64,000 nt of DNA from BOG-908 sp963795825 (lineage in GTDB: Bacteria; Pseudomonadota; Alphaproteobacteria; Acetobacterales; Acetobacteraceae), in assembly GCA_963795825.1 (NCBI GenBank), contig CAWCIW010000005.1, positions 372,001 to 436,000 on the forward strand, written 5' to 3'. Within the stretch, counting starts at the first letter, position 1, and the number at the start of each line of letters is the position of its first letter. The position numbers and the translations under genes are program-made. This document shows positions 12,144 to 19,420 of this stretch, piece by piece. The notes below the pieces were generated by a model. The model was not told where the DNA came from. It saw only the letters and a program-made list of their open reading frames with translations, and searched no databases.

Positions 12144-12884
12144 TCATGAGCCGCTGTACCAGTTGTAGCCCATGTCTTCCCAGTAGCCGCCGGGGTTCGT
12201 GTTGGTCACTGTTATGGCCGAGATGTTCTTCGGGTTCTTGAAGCCGAGCTTCGTGGGAATGCGCAGCCGCACCGGCGCGCCCCATTCCGGCGTGAGCGGG
12301 GCGCCTTCGAAATCCAGCGCCAATATGGTCTGCGGATGCAGCGCGCTCGCCATGTCGATGCTCGAGGAGTAGTCGTCGAAACACTCGAAACCGACGAAGC
12401 GCGCCCGCAGATCGGCGCCCACATGGCGCAGGAACACACCCAGCGGCACGCCGGACCACTGCCCGATCTGACTCCATCCCTCCACGCAGATATGCCGCGT
12501 GATCTGGCTCTCCTGCGGCAGTTTGCGTAGCCGATCGAGCTGCCAGGTCGAATCGTCCGACACCAGTCCGCTCACCTCCATCGCCCAGTCCGGATCAGGC
12601 TTGCGGACCTGGCCCAGCGGGTAATACGCGTTGAACTTGAACGGTTTGGTGATCTGGTCCGGCCGGAACGTGGCCGCCAGTCTGTTCGGATCGAACAGCG
12701 CCGCCTGCATGCGATCGTTGAATTTCAGCATCGCCCACAGCACGCGGTCGAACAGGCCGTCCTTGGTGGAGAGATCGCCACAGCCGCTCAGCATCGACAC
12801 CGCGCCCACCGACAGCGCGCCGCGCAGCAGGTGCCGCCGCTCCAGCCGGCGGAGCTGCACCAGGTGATCCGCCCGCCGTATCAT
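12144..12884 (-). CDS. YedY/MsrP-like molybdopterin oxidoreductase with Tat and lipobox signals
   Basis: A 246-residue member of the sulfite oxidase fold superfamily. The expected Mo-ligating cysteine is in RHICVEGWSQIG, and the family ending GGYWEDMGYNWYSGS is present. The N-terminus carries a twin arginine (ERRHLLRG) followed by a hydrophobic stretch ending in LSGC, which suggests Tat export and lipid anchoring. The ATG at 12884 has GGGGAGG upstream and overlaps the stop of the preceding cytochrome gene by 4 bp (ATGA), so the two are translationally coupled. By analogy with MsrP it would reduce methionine sulfoxide in periplasmic proteins, taking electrons from the adjacent cytochrome. Substrate is inferred, supported by the neighbouring msrB and msrA. 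Confidence 0.82.
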   Translation of the reverse strand: MIRRADHLVQLRRLERRHLLRGALSVGAVSMLSGCGDLSTKDGLFDRVLWAMLKFNDRMQAALFDPNRLAATFRPDQITKPFKFNAYYPLGQVRKPDPDWAMEVSGLVSDDSTWQLDRLRKLPQESQITRHICVEGWSQIGQWSGVPLGVFLRHVGADLRARFVGFECFDDYSSSIDMASALHPQTILALDFEGAPLTPEWGAPVRLRIPTKLGFKNPKNISAITVTNTNPGGYWEDMGYNWYSGS

Positions 12885-13513
12885 CGACCCGCCTCCCCAA
12901 TCACCGCTTTGGTCTCGCCGCGCTCCAGGCGCCCGCCGGTGATCATCCCCCACAGGGTGGAGGGCACCAGCGCCACCAGCACCACATGGATGACCAGGAA
13001 CGCCAAGATGCCACTCATCATCGCAAGATGTATCTGCCGCGCCAGGTCGTAGCCGCCGAACACCCAGGTCAGCCAGCCGAGCTGCACCGGCTTCCAGATC
13101 GACAGCCCGCTGAGCACCGCCAGCACGCCGCCCACCGTCACCAGCACGTAGAGCAGCCGCTGCACGGCATTATAGGTGCCCAGCCGGTGATCCAGGCGGA
13201 ACCGCAGGGCGGCGCCCAGGTCGTGCAGCACGGCGCGCGGCCGTACCGGCAGGAAATCGCGCCGGAAATGCCCGCTGGCGAACCCCCAGGCCAGATAGAC
13301 CAGCCCATCGGCCATCAGCACCCACATCGCCGTCAGGTGCCAGGCGATGCCGCCGCCGAGCCACGCGCCGAGCGTCCACGCCGGCGGTATCACGAAGGGC
13401 AGCAGAGGCGACGCATTGTAGATCGCCCACCCGCTCAGGATCATCACGATCATCGCGGCCGCACCGACCCAGTGGGTGATGCGGACGACCGCGGAATGGG
13501 CATGTCTGGCCAA
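12881..13513 (-). CDS. Cytochrome b561-type membrane electron donor
   Basis: A 210-residue integral membrane protein with four or five helices and histidines placed as haem ligands (RITHWVGAA, IAWHLTAMW, RQIHLAMM, FLVIHVVLV). It resembles Ni/Fe-hydrogenase b-type / b561 cytochromes rather than the ferric-reductase-like MsrQ. The start is TTG at 13513, supported by GGGAG six bases upstream; the nearby ATG at 13503 is out of frame. It is the first gene of the minus-strand operon and overlaps the YedY-like gene, so it probably passes quinol electrons to that molybdoprotein. Confidence 0.8.
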   Translation of the reverse strand: MARHAHSAVVRITHWVGAAAMIVMILSGWAIYNASPLLPFVIPPAWTLGAWLGGGIAWHLTAMWVLMADGLVYLAWGFASGHFRRDFLPVRPRAVLHDLGAALRFRLDHRLGTYNAVQRLLYVLVTVGGVLAVLSGLSIWKPVQLGWLTWVFGGYDLARQIHLAMMSGILAFLVIHVVLVALVPSTLWGMITGGRLERGETKAVIGEAGR

Positions 13514-13536
13514 AACTTTCTCCCGATTGGTAGGGT

Positions 13537-13562
13537 TACGTAGCGAGTGCGGGCGCGGTTAC
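13537..13562 (-). promoter_or_regulatory. Predicted sigma-F promoter for the cytochrome-yedY-sigF-nrsF operon
   Basis: Read on the minus strand: AAGTAACCGC, with GTAACC (13557-13562), 16 bases, then CGTA (13537-13540), 24 bases upstream of the TTG start. The divergent msrB promoter carries the same AAGTAACCGC. It differs by one base from the GTAACC-N16-CGAA motif I recall for Caulobacter SigF. Confidence 0.65.
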
Positions 13563-13568
13563 TTGAGG

Positions 13569-13748
13569 TAAGCAAGCAGTCCTTTTTCGAGAAAAAGGAC
13601 CAAGAAGCTTTTATCTCTCCGCCTGCACCATAACTCGATCTCTTACTGCCAGCTCCTTGGATTGCAGGACAAACCCGAAGCGCTCATGCCACCGGGGGAG
13701 CAAAAGTTTTTTGGTCCTTTTTTCAAAAAAGGACTGCTTGCTTTCTTA
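13569..13748. repeat. Bipartite palindromic element (copy 3)
   Basis: The left module is class I but decayed (CCTTTTTCGAGAAAAAGG then CAAGAAGCTTTT). The right module is class II (AAAAGTTTTTTGGTCC then a hairpin with a TTTTTTCAAAAAA core). It lies exactly between the two divergent sigma-F-type promoters and leaves both intact. Confidence 0.8.
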
Positions 13749-13757
13749 AGCGCCCAA

Positions 13758-13783
13758 GTAACCGCCACATCATCGCTGCCGAA
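13758..13783 (+). promoter_or_regulatory. Predicted sigma-F promoter for msrB-msrA
   Basis: AAGTAACCGC contains GTAACC at 13758-13763; 16 bases later comes CGAA at 13780-13783, 29 bases before the msrB ATG. This equals the sigma-F consensus as I recall it, and matches the divergent promoter at 13537-13562. Confidence 0.7.
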
Positions 13784-13812
13784 CATACAATCAGACCTCA
13801 GGATCATCCCAC

Positions 13813-14304
13813 ATGACACGACGGACACTCCTGCTAAGCGCCACCGCAGCCCTCGGCACGCTCGGCTGGCTCGCCACCACGCGCCAGCCCGCGCGCGCTG
13901 CCCAGCAATTCGCCCTCACCCACACGCCCGGCGAGTGGCAACATCTGCTCACCCCAGCCGCCTATTACGTGCTGCGCGAACAAGGCACCGAAGCGCCCGG
14001 CTCGAGCCCGCTCGACCACGAGTTCAGCACCGGCCGCTACGATTGCGCCGGCTGCGCGCTGCCCCTGTTCGCCTCGGCTACCAAGTTCGACAGCGGCACC
14101 GGCTGGCCCAGCTTCTACCAGCCGCTCGCCCATGCGGTTTCCACCGAGTCCGACAGCAGCCTGCTGATGCAACGCACCGAGGTGCATTGCACGCGCTGCG
14201 GCGGCCATCTCGGCCACGTGTTCGATGACGGTCCGAAACCCACCGGTTTGCGCTATTGCATGAACGGCGTGGCCCTCACATTCCAGAAAGGCGCAGCCGC
14301 ATGA
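13813..14304 (+). CDS. msrB: Peptide-methionine (R)-S-oxide reductase MsrB, Tat-exported
   Basis: 163 residues that reduce the R epimer of methionine sulfoxide in proteins. The N-terminus has a twin-arginine motif (TRRTLLL) and hydrophobic core ending near ARA, predicting Tat export. The zinc cysteines CAGC and CTRCGGHLGH and the catalytic cysteine in RYCMNG are all present. Its stop overlaps the msrA start (ATGA at 14301-14304), so the pair is coupled. The sigma-F-type promoter upstream and the YedY-like neighbour suggest periplasmic repair of oxidised proteins. Confidence 0.9.
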   Translation: MTRRTLLLSATAALGTLGWLATTRQPARAAQQFALTHTPGEWQHLLTPAAYYVLREQGTEAPGSSPLDHEFSTGRYDCAGCALPLFASATKFDSGTGWPSFYQPLAHAVSTESDSSLLMQRTEVHCTRCGGHLGHVFDDGPKPTGLRYCMNGVALTFQKGAAA

Positions 14305-15005
14305 ACCGCTTTGTCAAATACACGCTCGGCAGCCTCAGCGCCGCGCTGCTCGCAACCGTCGCCCTGCACGCGCCGATCGCGCACGGCGCCGAGAGCGAAC
14401 ACGTGGTCCCCCCGCCTGCTGCCGACCTCGCGGCCACCGCCGCGCCGCAAACCGCGGTGCTGTCCGGCGGCTGCTTCTGGGGAGTCCAGGGCGTGTTCGA
14501 ACATGTACGCGGCGTGCAGCGCGTGGTGGCCGGCTACAGCGGCGGCAAGGCTGACACCGCAAACTACGATACGGTGAGCACAGGCGACACCGGCCACGCC
14601 GAATCCGTCCAGATCACCTACGACCCGAAGCAGATCAGCTACGGCCGCATCCTGCAGATCTTCTTCAGCGTGGCGCTCGACCCCACGATGCACGACGCCC
14701 AGGGCCCCGACAGCGGCTCGCAATACCGCTCGGAAGTATTCGCCGTGAACCCGGACCAGGCGCGCGTGGCGCACGCCTATATCGCCCAGCTCGACGCCGC
14801 CCACGCCTACGGCGCGCCGATCGCCACCCGCGTCGATCCGCTCTCGGGGTTTTATCCGGCCGAGGCGTATCACCAGGATTTCCTCGAGCATAACCCGGAC
14901 TATCCTTACATCGTCATCAACGACATGCCGAAGGTGCGCGCGTTGCAGACTTTGTTTCCGGCGGATTATACCGCGCATGCCACTTTGAGCGGGTTTAAGT
15001 CTTAG
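14301..15005 (+). CDS. msrA: Peptide-methionine (S)-S-oxide reductase MsrA with export signal
   Basis: 234 residues. The catalytic GCFWG motif follows a Sec-type signal peptide (residues 1-29, ending HGA) and a short linker. The family C-terminal motif EAYHQDFLEHNPDYPY is intact. It repairs the S epimer and so complements MsrB, with which it overlaps by 4 bp. Exported MsrA is unusual, since the common cytosolic enzyme has no signal; that fits a periplasmic repair island. The start at 14301 is chosen over an upstream in-frame start within msrB. Confidence 0.9.
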   Translation: MNRFVKYTLGSLSAALLATVALHAPIAHGAESEHVVPPPAADLAATAAPQTAVLSGGCFWGVQGVFEHVRGVQRVVAGYSGGKADTANYDTVSTGDTGHAESVQITYDPKQISYGRILQIFFSVALDPTMHDAQGPDSGSQYRSEVFAVNPDQARVAHAYIAQLDAAHAYGAPIATRVDPLSGFYPAEAYHQDFLEHNPDYPYIVINDMPKVRALQTLFPADYTAHATLSGFKS

Positions 15006-15009
15006 TCAG

Positions 15010-15066
15010 TAAGCAAGGCCTTCTTTTCTGAAGAAAAGAAGCAAAAGACTTTTGCTCCTTGTCGGG
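15010..15066. repeat. Single repeat module, class III (copy 4)
   Basis: CTTCTTTTCTGAAGAAAAGAAG then AGCAAAA-GAC-TTTTGCT, starting 5 bp after the msrA stop codon. It is followed by a GTCGGGTG / CACCCGAC dyad. It lies between convergent msrA and the Lrp gene and may serve as a terminator. Confidence 0.75.
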
Positions 15067-15108
15067 TGTCTGCTGGTCGGGCACCCGACTTTTTGCTGGG
15101 GCCGCCTA

Positions 15109-15530
15109 CTAGCCGCCTAGGCTGGATAGCAACAGGCTCGTCTCCGAGTTCGCCACGCCGTCCACCTCGCGTATCCGGCGCAATACCGCATCGAACCCTG
15201 CCAGGCTGCCGGCCGCCAGCTCCACGACCAGATCCCACCGTCCGTTCGTCGTGTGCACCACCACCACCTCCGGCACGCCGCGCAGGGCCCGCAGCACCGC
15301 AGCCGACCGGTCCCCGCGCACCTCCACCATCATCACCGCCCGAACCCCGTCCGCCGCTGACTCAGGGCGCAAACGGACCGTGAACCCCGCGATCGTGCCG
15401 TCCTTCACAGCCGGGCGATGCGGTTCTGCACCGTCCCGCGCGAACACCCCAAGCCCGCCGCCAGCGCGGAGACCGAAGCCCGGGCATCCTTGCGCAAAAG
15501 CGCCACCAAACCCCGATCCAACTCATCCAT
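15109..15530 (-). CDS. Lrp/AsnC-family transcriptional regulator (one frameshift)
   Basis: About 140 residues once repaired. The N-terminal helix-turn-helix reads MDELDRGLVALLRKDARAS to SRGTVQNRIARL. The C-terminal RAM effector domain (residues 55 onward) has VMMVEVRGD and GRWDLVVEL. One base is missing at about 15407, where the frame hits TGA; restoring it gives RL-x-KDGTIAGF, the normal family junction. It is transcribed away from the ornithine aminotransferase gene, with TGCCAA repeats in between, so it probably controls that gene and itself in response to an amino acid. Effector unknown. Confidence 0.8.
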
Positions 15531-15531
15531 T

Positions 15532-15578
15532 TGCCAAACCGACTGCCATTCTGCCAATCGCGCCCAGCATTATGCCAA
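15532..15578. promoter_or_regulatory. TGCCAA repeat array, probable Lrp operator
   Basis: TGCCAA occurs at 15532, 15552 and 15573 in the same orientation, spaced 20 and 21 bp, so on one face of the helix. A degenerate TGCCAT lies at 15544 and a further TGCCAA at 15639 next to the aminotransferase start. The array begins at the Lrp start codon. Phased sites are how octameric Lrp-family proteins bind. Confidence 0.5.
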
Positions 15579-15643
15579 ACGCAACGCGAAACAAAGCAGT
15601 TTAGCCGCTTCCCCCTCCCCCCGAAACCCGGCCACTCTTGCCA

Positions 15644-16891
15644 ATGCCACACGCACTCGCCGACACGCCCAGCATCGCCCCGCCGCACCGCGCGGACCAC
15701 CCCCACTCGACCCAGGACTACCTGGCGCTGGAGGCCCGCTACGGCGCCGACAACTACAAGCCGAGCGACGTCGTCCTCACCCGCGGCGAAGGCGTCTGGG
15801 TGTGGGACGTCGACGGCAACCGCTATCTCGACGCGTTGTCGGCCTACTCCGCCGTCAACCAGGGCCATTGCCACCCGCGCATCCTCGCCGCCATGGTCGA
15901 ACAGGCCAGCCGCCTCACCCTCACCTCGCGCGCGTTTCGCAACGACCAGCTCGGCCTGTTCTACGAGGAGATCTGCGCGCTCACCCACACGACTGCCGTG
16001 CTGCCGATGAATTCCGGCGCCGAAGCGGTGGAAACCGCGCTCAAGGTCGCCCGCAAATGGGGCTACCAGGTGAAGGGCGTCCCTGAAAACCAGGCCGAGA
16101 TCATCGTCTGCGGCGACAATTTCCACGGCCGCACGCTGGCCATCGTGGGCTTCTCCACCGATCCGGTGAGCCGCGCCGATTTCGGCCCCTTCGCGCCCGG
16201 CTTCATCGTGGTTCCCTATGGCGACGCGGTCGCCCTCGCCACCGCGATCACGCCGAACACCGTGGCGATCCTCCTCGAACCCATACAGGGCGAAGCCGGC
16301 GTCATCATCCCGCCGGACGGCTACCTGCGCGCGGTGCGCCGCATCTGCACGCAATCGCGCGTCGTCATGGTGCTCGATGAAATCCAGACCGGCCTGGGCC
16401 GCACAGGCAAACTTCTCGCCGAAGAACACGAAGGCGTGGAAGCCGACCTCACGCTTGTCGGCAAGGCTTTGTCCGGCGGATTCTACCCGATCAGCGCCGT
16501 ACTCTCGAACGCGGAAGTGATGGGCGTTCTCAAACCTGGGGAGCACGGCAGCACCTTTGGCGGCAACCCGCTCGCCTGCGCGATCGCCCGCATGTCCCTC
16601 CGCGTGCTCACCGAAGAAGGCATGATCGAGAATGCCGCGGTTCAGGGCGCCCGCCTGCTCGCCGGCCTGCGCGCCATCGCCTCGCCGCGCGTGCGCGAAG
16701 TGCGTGGCCGCGGGCTGATGCTCGCCGTGGAACTGCACGAGCCGGCCGGCCCGGTATGCAAGGCGCTGCAGAAATCCGGCGTGCTGTGCAAGGAGACTCA
16801 CGTCAACACCATCCGTATCGCGCCGCCTTTGGTTATTACGGGCGAGCAGGTGGACTGGGCTTTGGAGCGGTTCGACGCGGCGATAAGGTAA
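15644..16891 (+). CDS. rocD: Ornithine--oxo-acid aminotransferase
   Basis: 415 residues, PLP fold type I, class III. It converts ornithine and 2-oxoglutarate to glutamate semialdehyde and glutamate. Family motifs include YSAVNQGHCHPRI, the PLP lysine in LVGKALSGGFYPISAV, and GEHGSTFGGNPLACA. GEHGSTFGGNP plus YKPSDVVL near the N-terminus separate it from argD-type enzymes. ATG at 15644 is preferred over TTG at 15638. Divergent from an Lrp regulator, which suggests substrate-induced arginine/ornithine catabolism. Confidence 0.9.
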   Translation: MPHALADTPSIAPPHRADHPHSTQDYLALEARYGADNYKPSDVVLTRGEGVWVWDVDGNRYLDALSAYSAVNQGHCHPRILAAMVEQASRLTLTSRAFRNDQLGLFYEEICALTHTTAVLPMNSGAEAVETALKVARKWGYQVKGVPENQAEIIVCGDNFHGRTLAIVGFSTDPVSRADFGPFAPGFIVVPYGDAVALATAITPNTVAILLEPIQGEAGVIIPPDGYLRAVRRICTQSRVVMVLDEIQTGLGRTGKLLAEEHEGVEADLTLVGKALSGGFYPISAVLSNAEVMGVLKPGEHGSTFGGNPLACAIARMSLRVLTEEGMIENAAVQGARLLAGLRAIASPRVREVRGRGLMLAVELHEPAGPVCKALQKSGVLCKETHVNTIRIAPPLVITGEQVDWALERFDAAIR

Positions 16892-17095
16892 GGCCTTCTT
16901 TTTTGCAAGAAAGAAGCAAAAAACTTTTGCTGTTACGCCTGCACGCGGATTTGGCTACTACTGCAGCCGCATCGATTTGCATCGCGAGCGCAGGCCGGGG
17001 GGCAGGCGTCGGAGTAAAAGCTTTTTGCTTCTTTTTCTCGAAAAAGAAGGCCTGTCTTCTTTGCTGCCAATGGGTCAATCCCAAACGGCTCGGTA
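16892..17095. repeat. Bipartite element with one terminal repeat (copy 5)
   Basis: The left module (class II) starts directly after the rocD TAA. The right module is class I (hairpin core TTTTTCTCGAAAAA). Beyond it the terminal sequence TGCTGCCAATGGGTCAATCC runs to CTCGGTA at 17095, the inverted equivalent of the left end of copy 1. The stop codon of the SLAC1-family gene lies inside this end. Inner stem GACGCCTGCA / CAGGCGTC. Confidence 0.8.
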
Positions 17096-18088
17096 CCAGC
17101 TGCTCAGGGTTCGCAGCTCACCGGCAAGCAGGCCGAACACGGTGCGTCCGAACAGCGCCGCGATCACCACCGTCGCCAACCCGAGCAGTGCCACCGCTAT
17201 CCCGTCCGTAACCATGCCAGGCTCGGCCGCGGCAAATCGCAAAGCCGCGATGCTGCTCGCCGCCAACGGGAAACTTACCGCCCACCATGAGACACGGAAA
17301 GGATAGCTCCACGGCAGATTGCGCAACTGCCCGAGCAGCACCGCGAGCATGAACAGCGTCAGCGCATAAAGCGCTTCCGCAAATATGTCGGTATGCCCGA
17401 CAGTGGCCACATAGGTTGAATAGCCCACCGCGAAGGGCGCCACGAGGATGAGCAACGAAGGCTTCAACGCGTCTGGCATCGGCGGCGCGAACAACAGCCG
17501 CGAGAAGATCAGCGTGAACAGCGGCACGGCAAAGAACAAGCCCACTGCAAGGCAAAACACGATCAGGCCGTGCATCGGCGGCAGTCCCAGCGTAGGCAAC
17601 GCGAGCGGCACATCCAGCAATCCCACGACGGGAATGACCCAGGCCGGTGTCGCATGGGCCAATTGCTGCAGGTCGCTCATCCAGCGGGAAACGATGAGCC
17701 AGGCAAAGCCGATCATTCCAATTGCACCGGTAATCCACACACCCTGCGCCAGACGATGGGCAAACGGCTCCAGCACGATCGGCAACAACAACAGGCTGAT
17801 CAGCAAGGTTCCAAACAGGTTGCCGGCGATCGGGTGCCGGAACTCGCTCCTGACAACAGCAAAAGCCGTCACCAGCTTCACGAGATACCCCAACGCGACC
17901 AGCACGAAGACCAGCACCGCCGCGCCGCCTATGGCCAACGCCACCCACGCGGGCGCGCCATAGCGCACATGCGCCAGCCGCCAGGCGACGGACAGACCGG
18001 TGAGCCCCATCACCGAGCCGAACAGCCCGACGGGAAGATATTCGAGCATCGGCCGGCCGGGCGCGACAAACGCCTGCAACTCGCTCAT
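17075..18088 (-). CDS. SLAC1/TehA-family transporter
   Basis: 337 residues with about ten hydrophobic helices and no large soluble domain, matching the voltage-dependent anion channel / C4-dicarboxylate carrier family (TehA, Mae1, SLAC1). Segments such as GNLFGTLLISLLLLPIVL and YSTYVATVGHTDIFAEALY fit the family's pore helices. ATG 18088 begins MSELQAFVAPGRPMLEY. It lies 53 bp downstream of hutI on the same strand. The substrate cannot be read from sequence; a weak-acid or dicarboxylate exporter is the family expectation. The last six codons and the stop come from the terminal repeat of element copy 5. Confidence 0.78.
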   Translation of the reverse strand: MSELQAFVAPGRPMLEYLPVGLFGSVMGLTGLSVAWRLAHVRYGAPAWVALAIGGAAVLVFVLVALGYLVKLVTAFAVVRSEFRHPIAGNLFGTLLISLLLLPIVLEPFAHRLAQGVWITGAIGMIGFAWLIVSRWMSDLQQLAHATPAWVIPVVGLLDVPLALPTLGLPPMHGLIVFCLAVGLFFAVPLFTLIFSRLLFAPPMPDALKPSLLILVAPFAVGYSTYVATVGHTDIFAEALYALTLFMLAVLLGQLRNLPWSYPFRVSWWAVSFPLAASSIAALRFAAAEPGMVTDGIAVALLGLATVVIAALFGRTVFGLLAGELRTLSSWYRAVWD

Positions 18089-18141
18089 CGCGTCACCGCA
18101 TTGGCCGGCATGTCTCGCGACCAGGCTTCGACCATCACACT

Positions 18142-19351
18142 CTACCCCTGCACAACGACCGGCAGCACACCGCCCATCCAATACGCCAGCTCGCGCGGAT
18201 GCTCCACCCGCCAGACCGCCAGTTCCGCCGCCAACCCCGCCGCCAGCATCCCGACCTCGCCTGCCAACCCCAACGCCCGCGCCGCCTCGCGTGTCACCCC
18301 CGCCAGCGCCTCCTCCGGCGTGAGGCGAAACAGCGCACATGCCAAATTCATCGCCATCAGCAAGGAGCACATCGGCGAAGACCCGGGATTGCAGTCCGTG
18401 GCGACCGCTATCCCCACGCCGGCCGCCCGCATCGCCGCCACCGGCGGCGGCTGCGCCGCTCCCACCATCGCATAAGCCCCAGGCAGCAACACCGCCACGC
18501 ACCCCGCCGCCGCCATCGCCTGCACACCCGCCGCACTCGCATACTCCAGGTGATCCGCGGAAAGCGCGCCGAACGACGCCGCCAAAGCCGCCCCGCCCCC
18601 ATCCGTCAACTGATCCGCATGCAACTTGACCGGCAGACCCCAACCCACGCGCCGCCGCAAACAACCGCGCGATCTGCGCTGAACTGAAAGCAATCAACTC
18701 CGCAAAAGCGTCGACCGCATCGACCAACTTCTCCGCCACCGCCGCCGGCAAGACCTCCCCAACAACAAAATCCACATAAGCATCCGCCCGCCCGTCGAAT
18801 TCCGGCGGCACCGCATGCAACGCCAGGAAACTCGTGCGCACACGCACCCCATGCAGCGCCCCCAACCGACGCGCCACGCGCAGCATCTTCAGCTCGCCAT
18901 CGCGCGAGAGCCCATAGCCGGACTTGATCTCCAGTGTGCGCACGCCCTCGGCCACCAGCCGCGCCAGCCGCCATCCCGCCCCTTCGAGCAAAGCCGCCTC
19001 GCTCGCCGTCCGCGTCGCCCGCATCGTCGACAGGATCCCGCCGCCGCGCCGCGCCGCACTCTCGTAACTGTCGCCACGCAGACGCGCCTCGAACTCGGCC
19101 GACCGCTCGCCGCCAAACACCAGATGCGTGTGGCAATCGATCAGCGCCGGCGTGATCCAGCCGCCATTGGCATCGTGCCGCATCGTGCCCGGGCCGGACA
19201 GCGACTCCGGCATACCCGCCCGCGGTCCCGCATACAGGATACGCCCGCCGCCGGTGGCCAGCGCGCCGTCCTCGATCGCCCCGTATGGCGCCCCGCCTGG
19301 CACCATCGTGGCCAAGTTCGCGTGCCAGATCGCATCCGCCGCCTGCGTCAT
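18142..19351 (-). CDS. hutI: Imidazolonepropionase (one frameshift)
   Basis: About 402 residues after repair, the normal family length. It hydrolyses 4-imidazolone-5-propanoate to N-formimidoyl-glutamate in histidine degradation. Metal and active-site motifs are LIDCHTHLVFGG near residue 70, SFLALHAVPPEF, KLHADQLTD and TDCNPGSSP. The frame breaks at about 18637, where one extra base (A on the plus strand) separates AAARGLG from LPVKLHADQ. Divergent from hutF with a 69-bp gap, which likely holds both promoters. hutH and hutU are not in the window. Confidence 0.88.
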
Positions 19352-19420
19352 CGTGTTCCCGCCAAATACACCGCCGTAAGCTTTACGCCCCGGAACCCGC
19401 CAGCTACAAAACCACGCGAA

